Source: Cytophagales bacterium (GTDB lineage Bacteria; Bacteroidota; Bacteroidia; Cytophagales; Cyclobacteriaceae). From it: 64,000 bases of DNA. Location: positions 62,001 through 126,000 of the forward strand of contig JADBYQ010000032.1 of assembly GCA_020402945.1 (NCBI GenBank), read 5' to 3'. Shown here piece after piece: positions 50,528 through 59,837 of the stretch. A program made the translations under genes and the position numbers. The notes below the pieces were generated by a model. The model did no database searches. It was not told where the DNA came from and was given only the letters and a program-made list of their open reading frames with translations. Each line of letters starts with the position of its first letter. Within the stretch, counting starts at the first letter, position 1.

Positions 50528-51122
50528 TTTGAAGGATAATTTTTTAAAGGGCGTCATAAAAGAGAATCCAGTCTTTGTGTTGCTACTCGGCTGCTGTCCT
50601 ACGTTGGGCGTTACGTCCTCTGCGGTGAATGGGCTAGGTATGGGGGCTGCTACTGCATTTGTATTAGTGATGTCTAATCTGGCGATTGCGTTGGTAAAAA
50701 ATGTGATTCCAGATAAAGTGCGGATCCCAGCATTTATTGTCATAATCGCAGCGTTTGTAACGGTCGTTCAACTCTTGATGGCTGCCTACACGCCAGCGTT
50801 AAATGAACAGCTGGGATTGTTTATCCCCTTGATCGTAGTGAACTGCATCGTACTTGGTAGGGCAGAAGCCTTTGCTTCGCGCAATACGGCAGTAGCCAGC
50901 ATGATTGATGGGCTAGGCATGGGAGTTGGATTTACGTTTGCATTGTTGCTACTCGGCACGATCCGCGAACTCTTGGGCAGTCTTTCTGTCTTTGGTTACA
51001 AATTAGTAGATGCCGATGGTATTTTAATTTTTGTTTTGGCGCCTGGCGCTTTTATCACCTTAGGTTTTATCATCGCCACCATGAAGTGGTTAAAGAATAG
51101 AGAAAATATAAAGAGCCATTAA
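50511..51122 (+). CDS. rnfE: Rnf complex subunit E
   Basis: The 203-residue subunit has six membrane helices. It shows the pseudo-symmetric Cys motifs LGCCPTLGVT and VVNCIVLGRAEAFAS, which in the Rnf/Nqr family contribute to a membrane [2Fe-2S] centre together with RnfA. It overlaps rnfG by 17 bases. Confidence 0.94.
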   Translation: MEQSISLKDNFLKGVIKENPVFVLLLGCCPTLGVTSSAVNGLGMGAATAFVLVMSNLAIALVKNVIPDKVRIPAFIVIIAAFVTVVQLLMAAYTPALNEQLGLFIPLIVVNCIVLGRAEAFASRNTAVASMIDGLGMGVGFTFALLLLGTIRELLGSLSVFGYKLVDADGILIFVLAPGAFITLGFIIATMKWLKNRENIKSH

Positions 51123-51131
51123 TTCATTTAT

Positions 51132-51704
51132 ATGCAATACCTCATCATCATTATCTCCACTATTTTCATTAATAACATTGTGCTGGCCAAGTTTTTAGGA
51201 ATCTGCCCTTTCCTGGGTGTTTCTAAAAACACTTCCACGGCCGTGGGCATGGGTGCGGCTGTTGTATTTGTGATGACGCTTTCCACTATTATGACGTATC
51301 TGGTGCAACACTACATCCTGTTACCGCTGGGGATCGCTTATATGCAAACAGTCACCTATATTTTAGTTATTGCATTTTTGGTGCAGGTAGTGGAGATTAT
51401 TCTTAAGAAAGTAAGCCCCGATCTATACCAGGCACTCGGGGTATACCTTCCATTGATCACGACTAATTGCACGATATTAGGAGTTGCGATTTTAGTCATT
51501 CAGAATAATTTCAATCTTTTGCAAAGCGTAGTGTTTGCCATTGGTAATTCAGTAGGGTTTACACTGGCGATCGCACTTTTTTCGAGTATTCGTGAACAGC
51601 TAGATGATGCAGACTTGCCTGAATACATGGAAGGCATTCCGGCCGCCCTTATTACCGCTAGTATTTTGTCAATGGCCTTTATGGGTTTTGCGGGGCTGGT
51701 ATAG
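51132..51704 (+). CDS. rnfA: Rnf complex subunit A
   Basis: The 190-residue subunit has six membrane helices and is homologous to RnfE with inverted topology. LGICPFLGVSKNT and ITTNCTILGVA supply the two conserved Cys. It is the last gene of the rseC-rnfBCDGEA operon. The following 236 bases hold no gene and no convincing terminator. Confidence 0.95.
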   Translation: MQYLIIIISTIFINNIVLAKFLGICPFLGVSKNTSTAVGMGAAVVFVMTLSTIMTYLVQHYILLPLGIAYMQTVTYILVIAFLVQVVEIILKKVSPDLYQALGVYLPLITTNCTILGVAILVIQNNFNLLQSVVFAIGNSVGFTLAIALFSSIREQLDDADLPEYMEGIPAALITASILSMAFMGFAGLV

Positions 51705-51940
51705 CTCGGCAATAGAATCCTAAATCCGCTTGATTAAATTCGCTTAATCCCCGTGATCTTGCCTTTGAAAATATGCTCAGGGGAATTGGTTTGGATGACT
51801 GTCATGATTTTGCTATGTCTAGCGGCAGCTTTTATCTTCACCTAAATCAGATCGACAACTGTTTTTTTCTACCTGCACTTGGATGAATTTGCTTTGTAGT
51901 TAAAGCATCCAAATTCACTATATAGGCAGAGTCAACTCTC

Positions 51941-53557
51941 TTAAACTTTGTTGTCGAGTAGGATGGCATCCAGGTCTTCTCCGGGAAGTGCAATGATCTT
52001 TTGGACTTCATTATCCCATTCAATTTTACGCCCAAGCTTATACGACAAACCGCCCATATGTGCGGTAATGGCCTCCTCGAAACCTTCTTGAATTCCGCAA
52101 CTTGGTTTCCCACCGTTTCGGATACAGCTTATCCATTCGCGCAGATGTAGAAATGTTGAGTCTACTCGTTTGCCATCACGATATGTCCACAGAAGACCTT
52201 TGTTGGCAAAATACTTTGCAGTGGCTGAGGTAACGGCATCGACACCATTTACACTTGGGTCATATTGAAAGATGGGTACATAAGGATCGATCCGTTTCTC
52301 TTCGATCATTTTTTTGTACCGTGTAGAACCACTGTCAGCAAAGATGGTTACCGCATTGCCCAACTCCATAGATCCATCATGGCCCATTAGAACCGTACCG
52401 CGATCTAGTTGATTACCCAGTGTGGCACTGTACACAAAGGTCATCCCCTGCTCTTTCCCAATCTCCTGAGAAGTTCCAGTCTTAAAATCAGGAAACTCCA
52501 TATTGATTTGCATAACGTCCGGTACGTTTCTGCCGTCACGGTGTGTATATATCCCCCCTGAAGCCGTCACAAATTTTGGGATGCCCATTTTCAATATGCA
52601 GTTGATACGATCATAGTCATGAGTCATCAAATCACCCGATAAACCAGATCCATAAGCCCACCATTTTCTCCATCTGAAAAAGTGTTCGGCATTAAAAGGT
52701 ATTTTTGGCGCGGAGCCTAAAAAAAGCTCCCAATCAATTGTCTTCGTGTTTGCATCAGGGTGAATATCATATTGCCACGCACCATTGTCATCATTGCGGT
52801 TGGTGGCGGTCATGACTAATGAGATATGCCCTAATACATTTTTTGCAATGGCATCCTGGGCGGTCAAAAAGCTTTGCGTTTGCCGGTGTTGATGTCCTAA
52901 TGCAAACACTACCTTTGGATTTTCTATAACTGCATTTCGTAGCGTGTAGGTTTCCTCAATACTGTGCGTCATCGGTTTTTCGACATACACGTGAATACCC
53001 GCGTTGATGGCTTCGATGGAAAGTGGCGCATGCCAATGATCGGGAGTAGCAATGACAACCGCATCAACTTCTCCGCTGTTGATCATCTCGGTAGCGGTTC
53101 GATACCGCTTACATGTATTTCCATTACCGTTAAACGACTGTAATGCCTTGTTGGCATGAACATCAAACACATCGCATACTCCAGTTAATCTGATATTCAA
53201 ATTCTCTTGATCTTTAAACTCTTTGAGACGAGTGTCTGCCGGATTCTCTTTTTCTGCGCGGCTCATTTCCTCTAGCCATTCGGTAGTGGCGTATCCAAGC
53301 GATCTCACCAAATGTTCACCTCTTCCTCCAAATCCAATTATCCCAATTCGCAATGGCGAACCCTCCATGGTTGCAGTAGGTGGGGGAGCAGCGGCCTTGA
53401 TATTTAATGTTTGTAGGAGAATATTTCGCTCTCTCTTTGCTTTGGTACTAAAAGAAGCACCTGCACTCCATACTGCGCCAAATAAAGAAAGGCCCCCTAA
53501 TGACTTCAGCCAGTCTCTGCGCGTCAATGTTTGAAAGATATTTTGTTTTGTTGACAT
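51941..53557 (-). CDS. Tat-exported Gfo/Idh/MocA-family oxidoreductase
   Basis: The 538-residue protein has a twin-arginine-type start (TRRDWLKSLGGLSLFGAVWS), a Rossmann domain (RIGIIGFGGRGEHLVRSLG), the EKPMTHSIEE motif of the GFO/IDH/MOCA family and a C-terminal alpha/beta domain. Exported Gfo/Idh/MocA proteins are plentiful in Bacteroidota and usually modify sugars in the periplasm, carrying NAD(P) with them. The substrate is unknown. A doxX-like gene lies upstream on the same strand, 33 bases away. Confidence 0.88.
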   Translation of the reverse strand: MSTKQNIFQTLTRRDWLKSLGGLSLFGAVWSAGASFSTKAKRERNILLQTLNIKAAAPPPTATMEGSPLRIGIIGFGGRGEHLVRSLGYATTEWLEEMSRAEKENPADTRLKEFKDQENLNIRLTGVCDVFDVHANKALQSFNGNGNTCKRYRTATEMINSGEVDAVVIATPDHWHAPLSIEAINAGIHVYVEKPMTHSIEETYTLRNAVIENPKVVFALGHQHRQTQSFLTAQDAIAKNVLGHISLVMTATNRNDDNGAWQYDIHPDANTKTIDWELFLGSAPKIPFNAEHFFRWRKWWAYGSGLSGDLMTHDYDRINCILKMGIPKFVTASGGIYTHRDGRNVPDVMQINMEFPDFKTGTSQEIGKEQGMTFVYSATLGNQLDRGTVLMGHDGSMELGNAVTIFADSGSTRYKKMIEEKRIDPYVPIFQYDPSVNGVDAVTSATAKYFANKGLLWTYRDGKRVDSTFLHLREWISCIRNGGKPSCGIQEGFEEAITAHMGGLSYKLGRKIEWDNEVQKIIALPGEDLDAILLDNKV

Positions 53558-53590
53558 ATTTAGTTTTTTTTAAAATGACAGTCGGGTATA

Positions 53591-54061
53591 CTATTTCTTT
53601 GTCTTGAACATTCGTTCGATACCAAATCGTTTTTCTGTGGGAAATAGGGCGAGTACCAACAGGGCAGCTGCTTCAATTAAATTTTTGTTGACCAACCAAT
53701 AACTGCCCTCACTTGGACCCTGCGGAAGCCAAGGGAATGCAGGGTGAGCCAAATAATACAATAGTAGTAAACCAATGCCGGCAAGACAGGCCCATTTTGT
53801 ACGGAATCCAATTAATAGGCTTGCACCAACAACCAGTAAAATGAAAATATTGAGTACATCAACGGCCGGCAAGATAGATTCACTGGCAAGCCACTGAAAA
53901 AAGGGTTGAAAAAAACTGGCGCTTAGCAGGTATCCTTTGGCTGTCCAGGTAGTGCTGTACACTTTTATAACTCCTTCGTACAGGAAGTGCCAACCGATTA
54001 ATAATCTTAATAGAACCATACTATTGACTTGGCCGATACTCAATTTTGAAATAGCATTCAT
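53591..54061 (-). CDS. DoxX-family membrane protein
   Basis: The 156-residue protein has four hydrophobic segments and the DoxX pattern LLRLLIGWHFLYEGVIKVY near the N-terminus, with GFRTKWACLAGIGLLLLYY in the middle. DoxX-like proteins are thought to be quinone-linked. Adjacency to a Gfo/Idh/MocA gene suggests, without proof, that electrons from the sugar oxidation reach the quinone pool. Confidence 0.82.
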   Translation of the reverse strand: MNAISKLSIGQVNSMVLLRLLIGWHFLYEGVIKVYSTTWTAKGYLLSASFFQPFFQWLASESILPAVDVLNIFILLVVGASLLIGFRTKWACLAGIGLLLLYYLAHPAFPWLPQGPSEGSYWLVNKNLIEAAALLVLALFPTEKRFGIERMFKTKK

Positions 54062-54278
54062 TTTGGCTGGAGTTTAATGACTGGTAAAATTGCCGATTGT
54101 TGTGTATTTCGGGGATGATGTTTGTCACGGTTCGATATGATTGTATGTTTCTAATTGAAATCGAGTCATCATGTACTGATAAAAATCATTTTGTGACGAG
54201 CTAGATGTCATAAATCAATCAGCCATTAAATCAGACATTCGTCAAAGAAAAACAAGTTAAAGAAAAACAAACTACTAT

Positions 54279-54962
54279 ATGGAAGCCAAGAAGAGTTTGC
54301 GGGCAGATATCAATCGGTGGCATGGCACCTTGTTCAGTTTTAGCCTGCTTATTACCATGTTGTTAATGGTTCTGGCATTCGAATGGAAAACTTCGGATCG
54401 TGACGAGAAGATTGAAGTGGTACGCACAACAAATGTGTTTGAGCCGCTGGCAGAAGTACCACCAACAGAGATCAAATCACCACCAGCTCCTGTTGTTCAG
54501 CAACCAACATTTGTAGTTGTTCCTGATGAGGAGGAGATCAAACAAGAAATAAAATTTGACCTGGATGTGGAAGTCACTACGGAGACAAAGGTTCAAGAAT
54601 ATATACCAGTGGAACTCCCCAAAGTAATTGAAGAGGAGACAGATAAGATTTTCTTGGTTGTGGAGCAAACGGCAGTACCAAAAAATGGAATGGCCAGATT
54701 TTATAAATATGTTTCCGAAAATCTCCGGTATCCTGCGCCTGCTCGCAGGATGGGTGTAGAGGGAAAAATTTACGTTCAGTTTGTGGTGGACAAGGATGGA
54801 AACATTACCGATGTTACTACAGTGAATAGTTTGGGTGCTGGTTTGGAAGAAGAGGCGATTCGGATTTTAAAAAGTGCACCACCATGGATGCCTGGTCGTC
54901 AACGTGGTAAACCAGTTAAACAGAGAATGGTGATTCCAATTTTTTTCAAGCTGGCGCAATGA
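54279..54962 (+). CDS. TonB-family energy transducer
   Basis: The 227-residue protein has one N-terminal membrane helix (about 15-34), a long periplasmic linker rich in Pro, Val and Glu (about 45-130) and a C-terminal TonB domain (NLRYPAPARRMGVEGKIYVQF, then VVDKDGNI and PPWMPGRQRGKPV). It would transmit the proton-motive force to outer-membrane receptors such as SusC types. No exbB/exbD genes are adjacent. The 217-base upstream gap contains a doubled AAAGAAAAACAA word just before the ATG but no complete promoter that I can call. Confidence 0.9.
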   Translation: MEAKKSLRADINRWHGTLFSFSLLITMLLMVLAFEWKTSDRDEKIEVVRTTNVFEPLAEVPPTEIKSPPAPVVQQPTFVVVPDEEEIKQEIKFDLDVEVTTETKVQEYIPVELPKVIEEETDKIFLVVEQTAVPKNGMARFYKYVSENLRYPAPARRMGVEGKIYVQFVVDKDGNITDVTTVNSLGAGLEEEAIRILKSAPPWMPGRQRGKPVKQRMVIPIFFKLAQ

Positions 54963-54994
54963 GAAAATAGGATGTGCAAAAACCCCGAATGAAC

Positions 54995-55687
54995 TTAATC
55001 GAACAAAGTCAAATTACCGAACTGATCGGCAGCGGGAACGGGCAATAACAATGAAGGCCGATCAAACTGAATCGAATTCAGTTGTGGTGATACTGTAAAG
55101 CCATCAAAGTCTATTCCATTTGCACGCTTCAAAAGGGCAAGAAGTTCTGACTCCCCTGTGTCATTTTTCAGCCAAATTGCTTCGTCTTCCTTGGAAAGAA
55201 CTAGAGGCTGTCTGTCAGAAACGGTAGCTGATAGCCCTTTAGCCAAAGTAGTGATAATCGTAAAGGTGTGGAATGCATCACCATCTTCTTCGTATTCTTC
55301 CCATATTCCGGCCATCGAAAATAGTTCTTTTGAAGGAAGGACAAATCGCCATGGGATCATTATCTTCTTTCCTACTTTTTTCCAGGCATAAAAGCCATCC
55401 GCGGGAATAACGCATCGGTATTTTTTCAGACTCTTTGCCAACACTGGTTTTTCAATGATTTGTTCGGCACGCACATTGATCAGTCGCTCGGCTATTGACT
55501 TGTTCTTTGCCCATTGGGGAGCAACGCCCCAATAGAAATAGGAGAAACCCTGTGGGCTTTCGTTAGTTAGCACAGGAAAAAGTTGCGAAGGCGCACCATT
55601 GTATCTTGGAAGGAAAGTTGGCTCTTCAGTCTTATAGCGCGAAGCTAATCGGCTGGCAGAAACCCCTACAGAAAATCGTTCGATCAT
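54995..55687 (-). CDS. SRAP/YedK-family protein without catalytic residues
   Basis: The 230-residue protein matches the SOS-response-associated peptidase fold (HMCES/YedK), which shields abasic DNA through a crosslink to Cys2. RYNGAPSQ, WGVAPQWAK, INVRAE and RCVIPADGF are clear family marks. However, the N-terminus reads MIERF instead of MCGRF, so Cys2 is Ile. The position of YedK Glu105 is Ala (GFYAWKK for GWFEWKK), and that of His160 is Ser (VSDRQPLVL for IHDRRPLVL). Only the Asn of INxR remains. Crosslinking is therefore not expected; DNA binding without covalent capture is possible. Its ATG overlaps the stop codon of the yheT-like gene by four bases. Confidence 0.85.
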   Translation of the reverse strand: MIERFSVGVSASRLASRYKTEEPTFLPRYNGAPSQLFPVLTNESPQGFSYFYWGVAPQWAKNKSIAERLINVRAEQIIEKPVLAKSLKKYRCVIPADGFYAWKKVGKKIMIPWRFVLPSKELFSMAGIWEEYEEDGDAFHTFTIITTLAKGLSATVSDRQPLVLSKEDEAIWLKNDTGESELLALLKRANGIDFDGFTVSPQLNSIQFDRPSLLLPVPAADQFGNLTLFD

Positions 55688-56616
55688 GTTGTGATAATAA
55701 AATCCAAGGCCCGCAATTCTGACCAGTATCGTCCGTTTTCGCCAAAATGGGCAAAACCAACGTGACCACCATGTAGCGGGTTCTCTGTTCTTACAAAGGT
55801 ATGGTCTTTCAGATCAGGAAAACACTCACGACTGAGAAATGGGTCATTTTTTGCGTTGACGATCAATGTTTTTGTTTGAATAGCTTCCACGAAATGAATG
55901 GAGCTACTGCGTGTATAGTAGTCAATCGCATTGGCAAATCCGTGAATGGGGGCTGTGAAGTGATCATCAAATTCCATCAATGTTTTCACTTGGGCAAGAT
56001 GATCGACTCGGATTGTCGGTTGTTGGGTTGACTTGTGAAGTACCTTCGTTTTTAGACTTTTAAGGAATCGCTGATGATAAATCCAGTTGGAGGGCTTCAT
56101 AATTTCTAAGCAACTCGTGTGCAAATCCAGTGGCACAGAAAAGACAACAGCTGTAGTTATCTTTTTGCAGGTCGCCCCGCTTTCGCCTAAAAATTTCAAT
56201 GTCAGATTGCCACCAAGGCTAAAGCCGATCAGCGAGATGGATTGGTAGATAGGGTAGACATATTCGATAACCGTCTTTAGATCTTCGGTAGCTCCACTGT
56301 GATAAAAGCGAGGCTGCCGATTCATCTCACCGCTACAACCTCTGTAGTTCCAAGCCAATACATCAAAGCTTTTCTCAAAAAATGCTTTCGCCATCCCCTT
56401 GATATAGGATCTTTCTGTGTTGCCCTCTAAGCCATGTGATATTATCGCTAGATGTGATGCGCCTTGCCGTAGAAAGTCTAAATCCAAGAAGTCTTTATCC
56501 GGTGTTTCGATTCTTTCCCGTTCATAGGAGCGCAATTCGATTTTACGAAAAAGCGAAGGGTAAATTGTTTCAAGATGACGATTTGAGAGGAATAGGGGAC
56601 GTACATAATTTTCCAT
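55684..56616 (-). CDS. YheT-family alpha/beta hydrolase
   Basis: The 310-residue protein has the alpha/beta-hydrolase nucleophile elbow GFSLGGN (Ser in the middle), an opening RHLETIYPSLFR, ISHGLEGNTERSYIKG, and a C-terminal HGGHVGFAH with the catalytic His. This pattern is the YheT/ABHD1-3 group, probable lipid or ester hydrolases. It forms an operon with the SRAP-like gene and lies 32 bases downstream of the YfiT-like gene. Confidence 0.88.
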   Translation of the reverse strand: MENYVRPLFLSNRHLETIYPSLFRKIELRSYERERIETPDKDFLDLDFLRQGASHLAIISHGLEGNTERSYIKGMAKAFFEKSFDVLAWNYRGCSGEMNRQPRFYHSGATEDLKTVIEYVYPIYQSISLIGFSLGGNLTLKFLGESGATCKKITTAVVFSVPLDLHTSCLEIMKPSNWIYHQRFLKSLKTKVLHKSTQQPTIRVDHLAQVKTLMEFDDHFTAPIHGFANAIDYYTRSSSIHFVEAIQTKTLIVNAKNDPFLSRECFPDLKDHTFVRTENPLHGGHVGFAHFGENGRYWSELRALDFIITT

Positions 56617-56648
56617 GGATGTTAAGCTGCCTCTCCGTTGTTGATCAT

Positions 56649-57191
56649 TTATGACCAGCCTTGTTTTGCTTTCAGTGTGGTCACATGTGCCAAATGGTGA
56701 TCTCCATGCCAGGCATACATGCCAAGGAGCTGCCCTAGGCTTATTTCTTTTCTTGTGTCTGGGTGAATAAAGAATCTACTCAGGTCTTTCTCGGGGATTT
56801 GTTTTGCCAATGCTACAAATTTTACATGCAATGCGTGAATTAGGTTTATGGAAATAGCAATGGGTAGATTTGTTTCAGGTGTTTCTGCCCACCTTTTTTC
56901 ATCGTATGCTTTAATCACCGGATTTTCTTCCGTGAGCGTCCACTTGATTCTAATAAAGGCATTCATATGACTATCTGCTACATGATGAATCACTTGTCGA
57001 ATTGTCCATCCGCCTTCCCGATAAGGCGTATCTAATTGGTTGTCATTTAGTCCAGCAACCGCATCTGCGAGTTTTTCTGGCAATGCTTCTATCCTCGAAA
57101 TAAAGTCAGTGATTTCCTGAGAGGTATACGCTACGGCTGGTTTGAATTTTCCAATGGGGTACCGGTCAGGATCAGGATGTAATTCGGTCAT
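56649..57191 (-). CDS. YfiT/DinB-family metal-dependent protein
   Basis: The 180-residue protein opens with DPDRYPIGKFKP and has the four-helix DinB/YfiT pattern with three metal-binding His: one in WTIRQVIHHVADSH and two in YAWHGDHHLAH. YfiT-like proteins are putative thiol transferases or hydrolases (bacillithiol transferase group). The substrate is unknown. Confidence 0.87.
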   Translation of the reverse strand: MTELHPDPDRYPIGKFKPAVAYTSQEITDFISRIEALPEKLADAVAGLNDNQLDTPYREGGWTIRQVIHHVADSHMNAFIRIKWTLTEENPVIKAYDEKRWAETPETNLPIAISINLIHALHVKFVALAKQIPEKDLSRFFIHPDTRKEISLGQLLGMYAWHGDHHLAHVTTLKAKQGWS

Positions 57192-57215
57192 ATAAAAAGT
57201 GCCAGATAGTGTTTG

Positions 57216-58055
57216 TCAGTCCATCTTTTTTACAGCGTCATTGATTTCGCTTTCGGAAAAAGGCTTATGGAGTACAACCGGCTTTTTCTTCTTCGCATTC
57301 CGTTTCTTTTTAACGCGGATGTTGGTAAGCTCAATAAGGAGAGAAAAGGCTACCGCGAAGTAGATGTATCCCTTTGGAACCACATATTCCAACGCCTCTA
57401 AGAATAACATGAAGCCGATCAAAATAAGGAAGCCCAACGCCAATACCTCCATAGAGGGATGCTGCTGGATGAATTTACTAATTGCCCCAGAGAAGAACAT
57501 CATTACGCCAATGGAGATCATCACCGCAAAAATCATGATGATCACCTGATCTACGATTCCAATTGCAGTTAGAATAGAATCAAATGAGAATATAATATCA
57601 AGCAAAATAATCTGAAAGATAGTGGCCGAAAGAGTAGGTACTTTTGGTTTACGACTCACCCCATCTTCGTCTTCGTCCCCTTCCATCTCGTGGTTTATCT
57701 CGTTTGTACTTTTTGCAATAAGAAATAAACCACCAAAGCCGAGGATTAAATCGCGACCGCTAAACGTATGATCTCCATGGAATCCCAGGAATTTGATGAG
57801 CCAATCCGGCAGGAAATCATTCACTGCAAACAAAGGCTCTTTGAAACTGATTATCCACGTAATGCAAAGAAGGAATACAATACGTACAAACATCGCCAAA
57901 AACAGACCTATATTCCGGGCTCTACTTCGCTGAGCTTCAGGCAGCTTGTTGGATACAATCGAGATGAAAATGATATTGTCAATACCGAGGACAATTTCTA
58001 AAAAACAAAGCGTAATAAGAGCTAACCAGGCATCTGCTTTTAAGAATATTTCCAT
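57216..58055 (-). CDS. TerC-family membrane protein
   Basis: The 279-residue protein has about seven membrane helices and the TerC signature EIVLGIDNIIFISIVSNKLP in helix 1, with a paired acidic motif in IILLDIIFSFDSILTAIG. TerC/Alx proteins are linked to metal (manganese) export and tellurite resistance. The last 25 residues are a very basic cytoplasmic tail. Confidence 0.9.
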   Translation of the reverse strand: MEIFLKADAWLALITLCFLEIVLGIDNIIFISIVSNKLPEAQRSRARNIGLFLAMFVRIVFLLCITWIISFKEPLFAVNDFLPDWLIKFLGFHGDHTFSGRDLILGFGGLFLIAKSTNEINHEMEGDEDEDGVSRKPKVPTLSATIFQIILLDIIFSFDSILTAIGIVDQVIIMIFAVMISIGVMMFFSGAISKFIQQHPSMEVLALGFLILIGFMLFLEALEYVVPKGYIYFAVAFSLLIELTNIRVKKKRNAKKKKPVVLHKPFSESEINDAVKKMD

Positions 58056-58184
58056 ATACAGTACAAATTCAAATTTGTGTCTAAATTAAACAAAGCATTG
58101 AACTTAAAAAATGTATCTCCAAACAAAAGAAAATCAGTCTTTTAATCCCATTTTTGACCAACCTATTTTTGATTTACTGTTTTA

Positions 58185-59837
58185 ATGCCACATACGTTTT
58201 CATCAAAAACACGTGAATTGTCAATCCGGCAGATGGCTACTGAATCGATGGATTTGGTGGTAGTTGGAGGAGGCATTACCGGGGCGGGTATTGCACTTGA
58301 TGCAGCGTCTCGCGGTCTTACCGTGGCCTTGATTGAAAAGAATGACTTTGCGTTTGGGACCAGTAGTCGCTCCACAAAATTGATACATGGAGGTTTGCGT
58401 TACCTCAAGCAGTTGGAATTTGGATTGGTGAAAGAGGTGGGCAGCGAGCGCGCAATTGTTCATCGACTTGCACCACATCTGGTGATACCTGAGAAGATGT
58501 TGCTGCCACTTTATGAAAAACGAGGGATGGGCTACTGGCTCGCTTCGTTGGGGCTTAAGATTTATGATTGGTTGGCCGGTGTCAAGCAGCAAGATCAGAG
58601 GGTGATGCTCACCCGCGGGCAAACACTTCGTGCAGAACCATTACTGAAGCCGGAGGACGTAAAGGGCGGAGCGATTTATGCGGAATACCGAACCGATGAT
58701 GCGAGGCTGACCATTGAAATAATCAAGACTGCAAATAGCAAAGGCGCCTTTATTGCCAACTATTGCCGGGTTACGGATTTTGTTTATGCGGAGAATTGCG
58801 TGGCCGGAGTTCAGGTTACTGATTTGATCACCGGAAATACTTTTACCGTTAAGGCTACTACTGTTGTGAATGCAGCCGGTCCATGGGTCGATGAATTGCG
58901 CGAGCTGAATCATTCCAAGAAAAACAAACGGCTACACCTTACCAAAGGCGTCCATGTGGTCGTTCCTCACAACAAGTTTCCTATCAAGCAGGCAATCTAT
59001 TTTGACGTAGATGACGGAAGAATGATTTTTGCCATTCCACGCGGAAGAACGACCTACATTGGCACAACAGACACGAATTATACCGGAAGTAAGGAAGATG
59101 TGCTAACAACGTTAGACGATGTGACTTATATTGTTAACGCAACCAATCGCACTTTCCCCAAGGTCGGGTTGACGATCGATGATATTGAATCTAGTTGGGC
59201 CGGACTGCGACCATTAATTCATGAAGACGGTAAGTCGGCCTCAGAGCTTTCCCGAAAGGACGAAATTTTCGAATCAGAAACCGGCTTGATCTCCATTGCG
59301 GGTGGCAAGCTAACAGGCTATCGAAAGATGGCGGAGCGAATTGTCGATCGGGTGGTGTCCACCAGTTTCCCTCAAATCAAAATCAAATGCTTTACGGAGT
59401 CAATTCCTTTTTCGGGTGCTCAGTTTAGAAACTATGACGAGGTAAAGAATTATAAGGGAAACTTACTGATTCAGCTTAGAGTTTTAAATCTTGCCGGTCA
59501 TGTTAATTATCTGGTTGCTAACTATGGTAAGCAATGCGACACGATCTTGGACCGTCTTAGGGCCAATTTGGAGAAGGACACCGATATTGCTTTGGTGAAA
59601 GCTGAATTATGGTATTGCTTCGAATATGAGATGGTTTTGACCCCCGAAGACTTTCTGGTAAGGCGGACTGGGATGTTGTACTTCGATCTGCCCCGACTGC
59701 AAAAAATTAAAGAAGTAGTACTGCTTGAGTTCAGCACTTTTTTCAGCTGGTCATTGAGCGATCTCGATATAGCGAGGAAAAGACTAGATAAAGTAATTTT
59801 ACAGGCAACTCAATTTTTACCAAGTAACAATCCATGA
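58185..59837 (+). CDS. glpD: Glycerol-3-phosphate dehydrogenase (quinone/FAD type)
   Basis: Oxidises glycerol-3-phosphate to dihydroxyacetone phosphate and reduces menaquinone at the membrane. The 550-residue protein has the FAD motif VVVGGGITGAGIALDAASRG at about 26-45, FGTSSRSTKLIHGGLRYLKQ, and YIGTTDTNYTG. An exact TAnnTTTG element (TATTTTTG, 58164-58171) lies 13 bases before the ATG, but I see no -33 partner. First gene of an overlapping operon with DUF3179, GH13 and ROK genes. Confidence 0.94.
   Translation: MPHTFSSKTRELSIRQMATESMDLVVVGGGITGAGIALDAASRGLTVALIEKNDFAFGTSSRSTKLIHGGLRYLKQLEFGLVKEVGSERAIVHRLAPHLVIPEKMLLPLYEKRGMGYWLASLGLKIYDWLAGVKQQDQRVMLTRGQTLRAEPLLKPEDVKGGAIYAEYRTDDARLTIEIIKTANSKGAFIANYCRVTDFVYAENCVAGVQVTDLITGNTFTVKATTVVNAAGPWVDELRELNHSKKNKRLHLTKGVHVVVPHNKFPIKQAIYFDVDDGRMIFAIPRGRTTYIGTTDTNYTGSKEDVLTTLDDVTYIVNATNRTFPKVGLTIDDIESSWAGLRPLIHEDGKSASELSRKDEIFESETGLISIAGGKLTGYRKMAERIVDRVVSTSFPQIKIKCFTESIPFSGAQFRNYDEVKNYKGNLLIQLRVLNLAGHVNYLVANYGKQCDTILDRLRANLEKDTDIALVKAELWYCFEYEMVLTPEDFLVRRTGMLYFDLPRLQKIKEVVLLEFSTFFSWSLSDLDIARKRLDKVILQATQFLPSNNP

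Noticed and set aside
51705-51940. Possible small gene or terminator in the 236 bases after rnfA
   Set aside because: No frame of useful length with a start codon belongs there, and the only CCCC/GGGG pairing has a loop of about 30 bases.
54228-54272. Doubled AAAGAAAAACAA word before tonB as an operator
   Set aside because: Two copies of an A-rich 12-mer directly before a start codon can arise by slippage; there is no dyad symmetry.
58164-58171. glpD promoter based on TATTTTTG
   Set aside because: The -7 element is exact but there is no TTG at the required distance and the leader would be only a few bases; noted in the glpD entry rather than listed.
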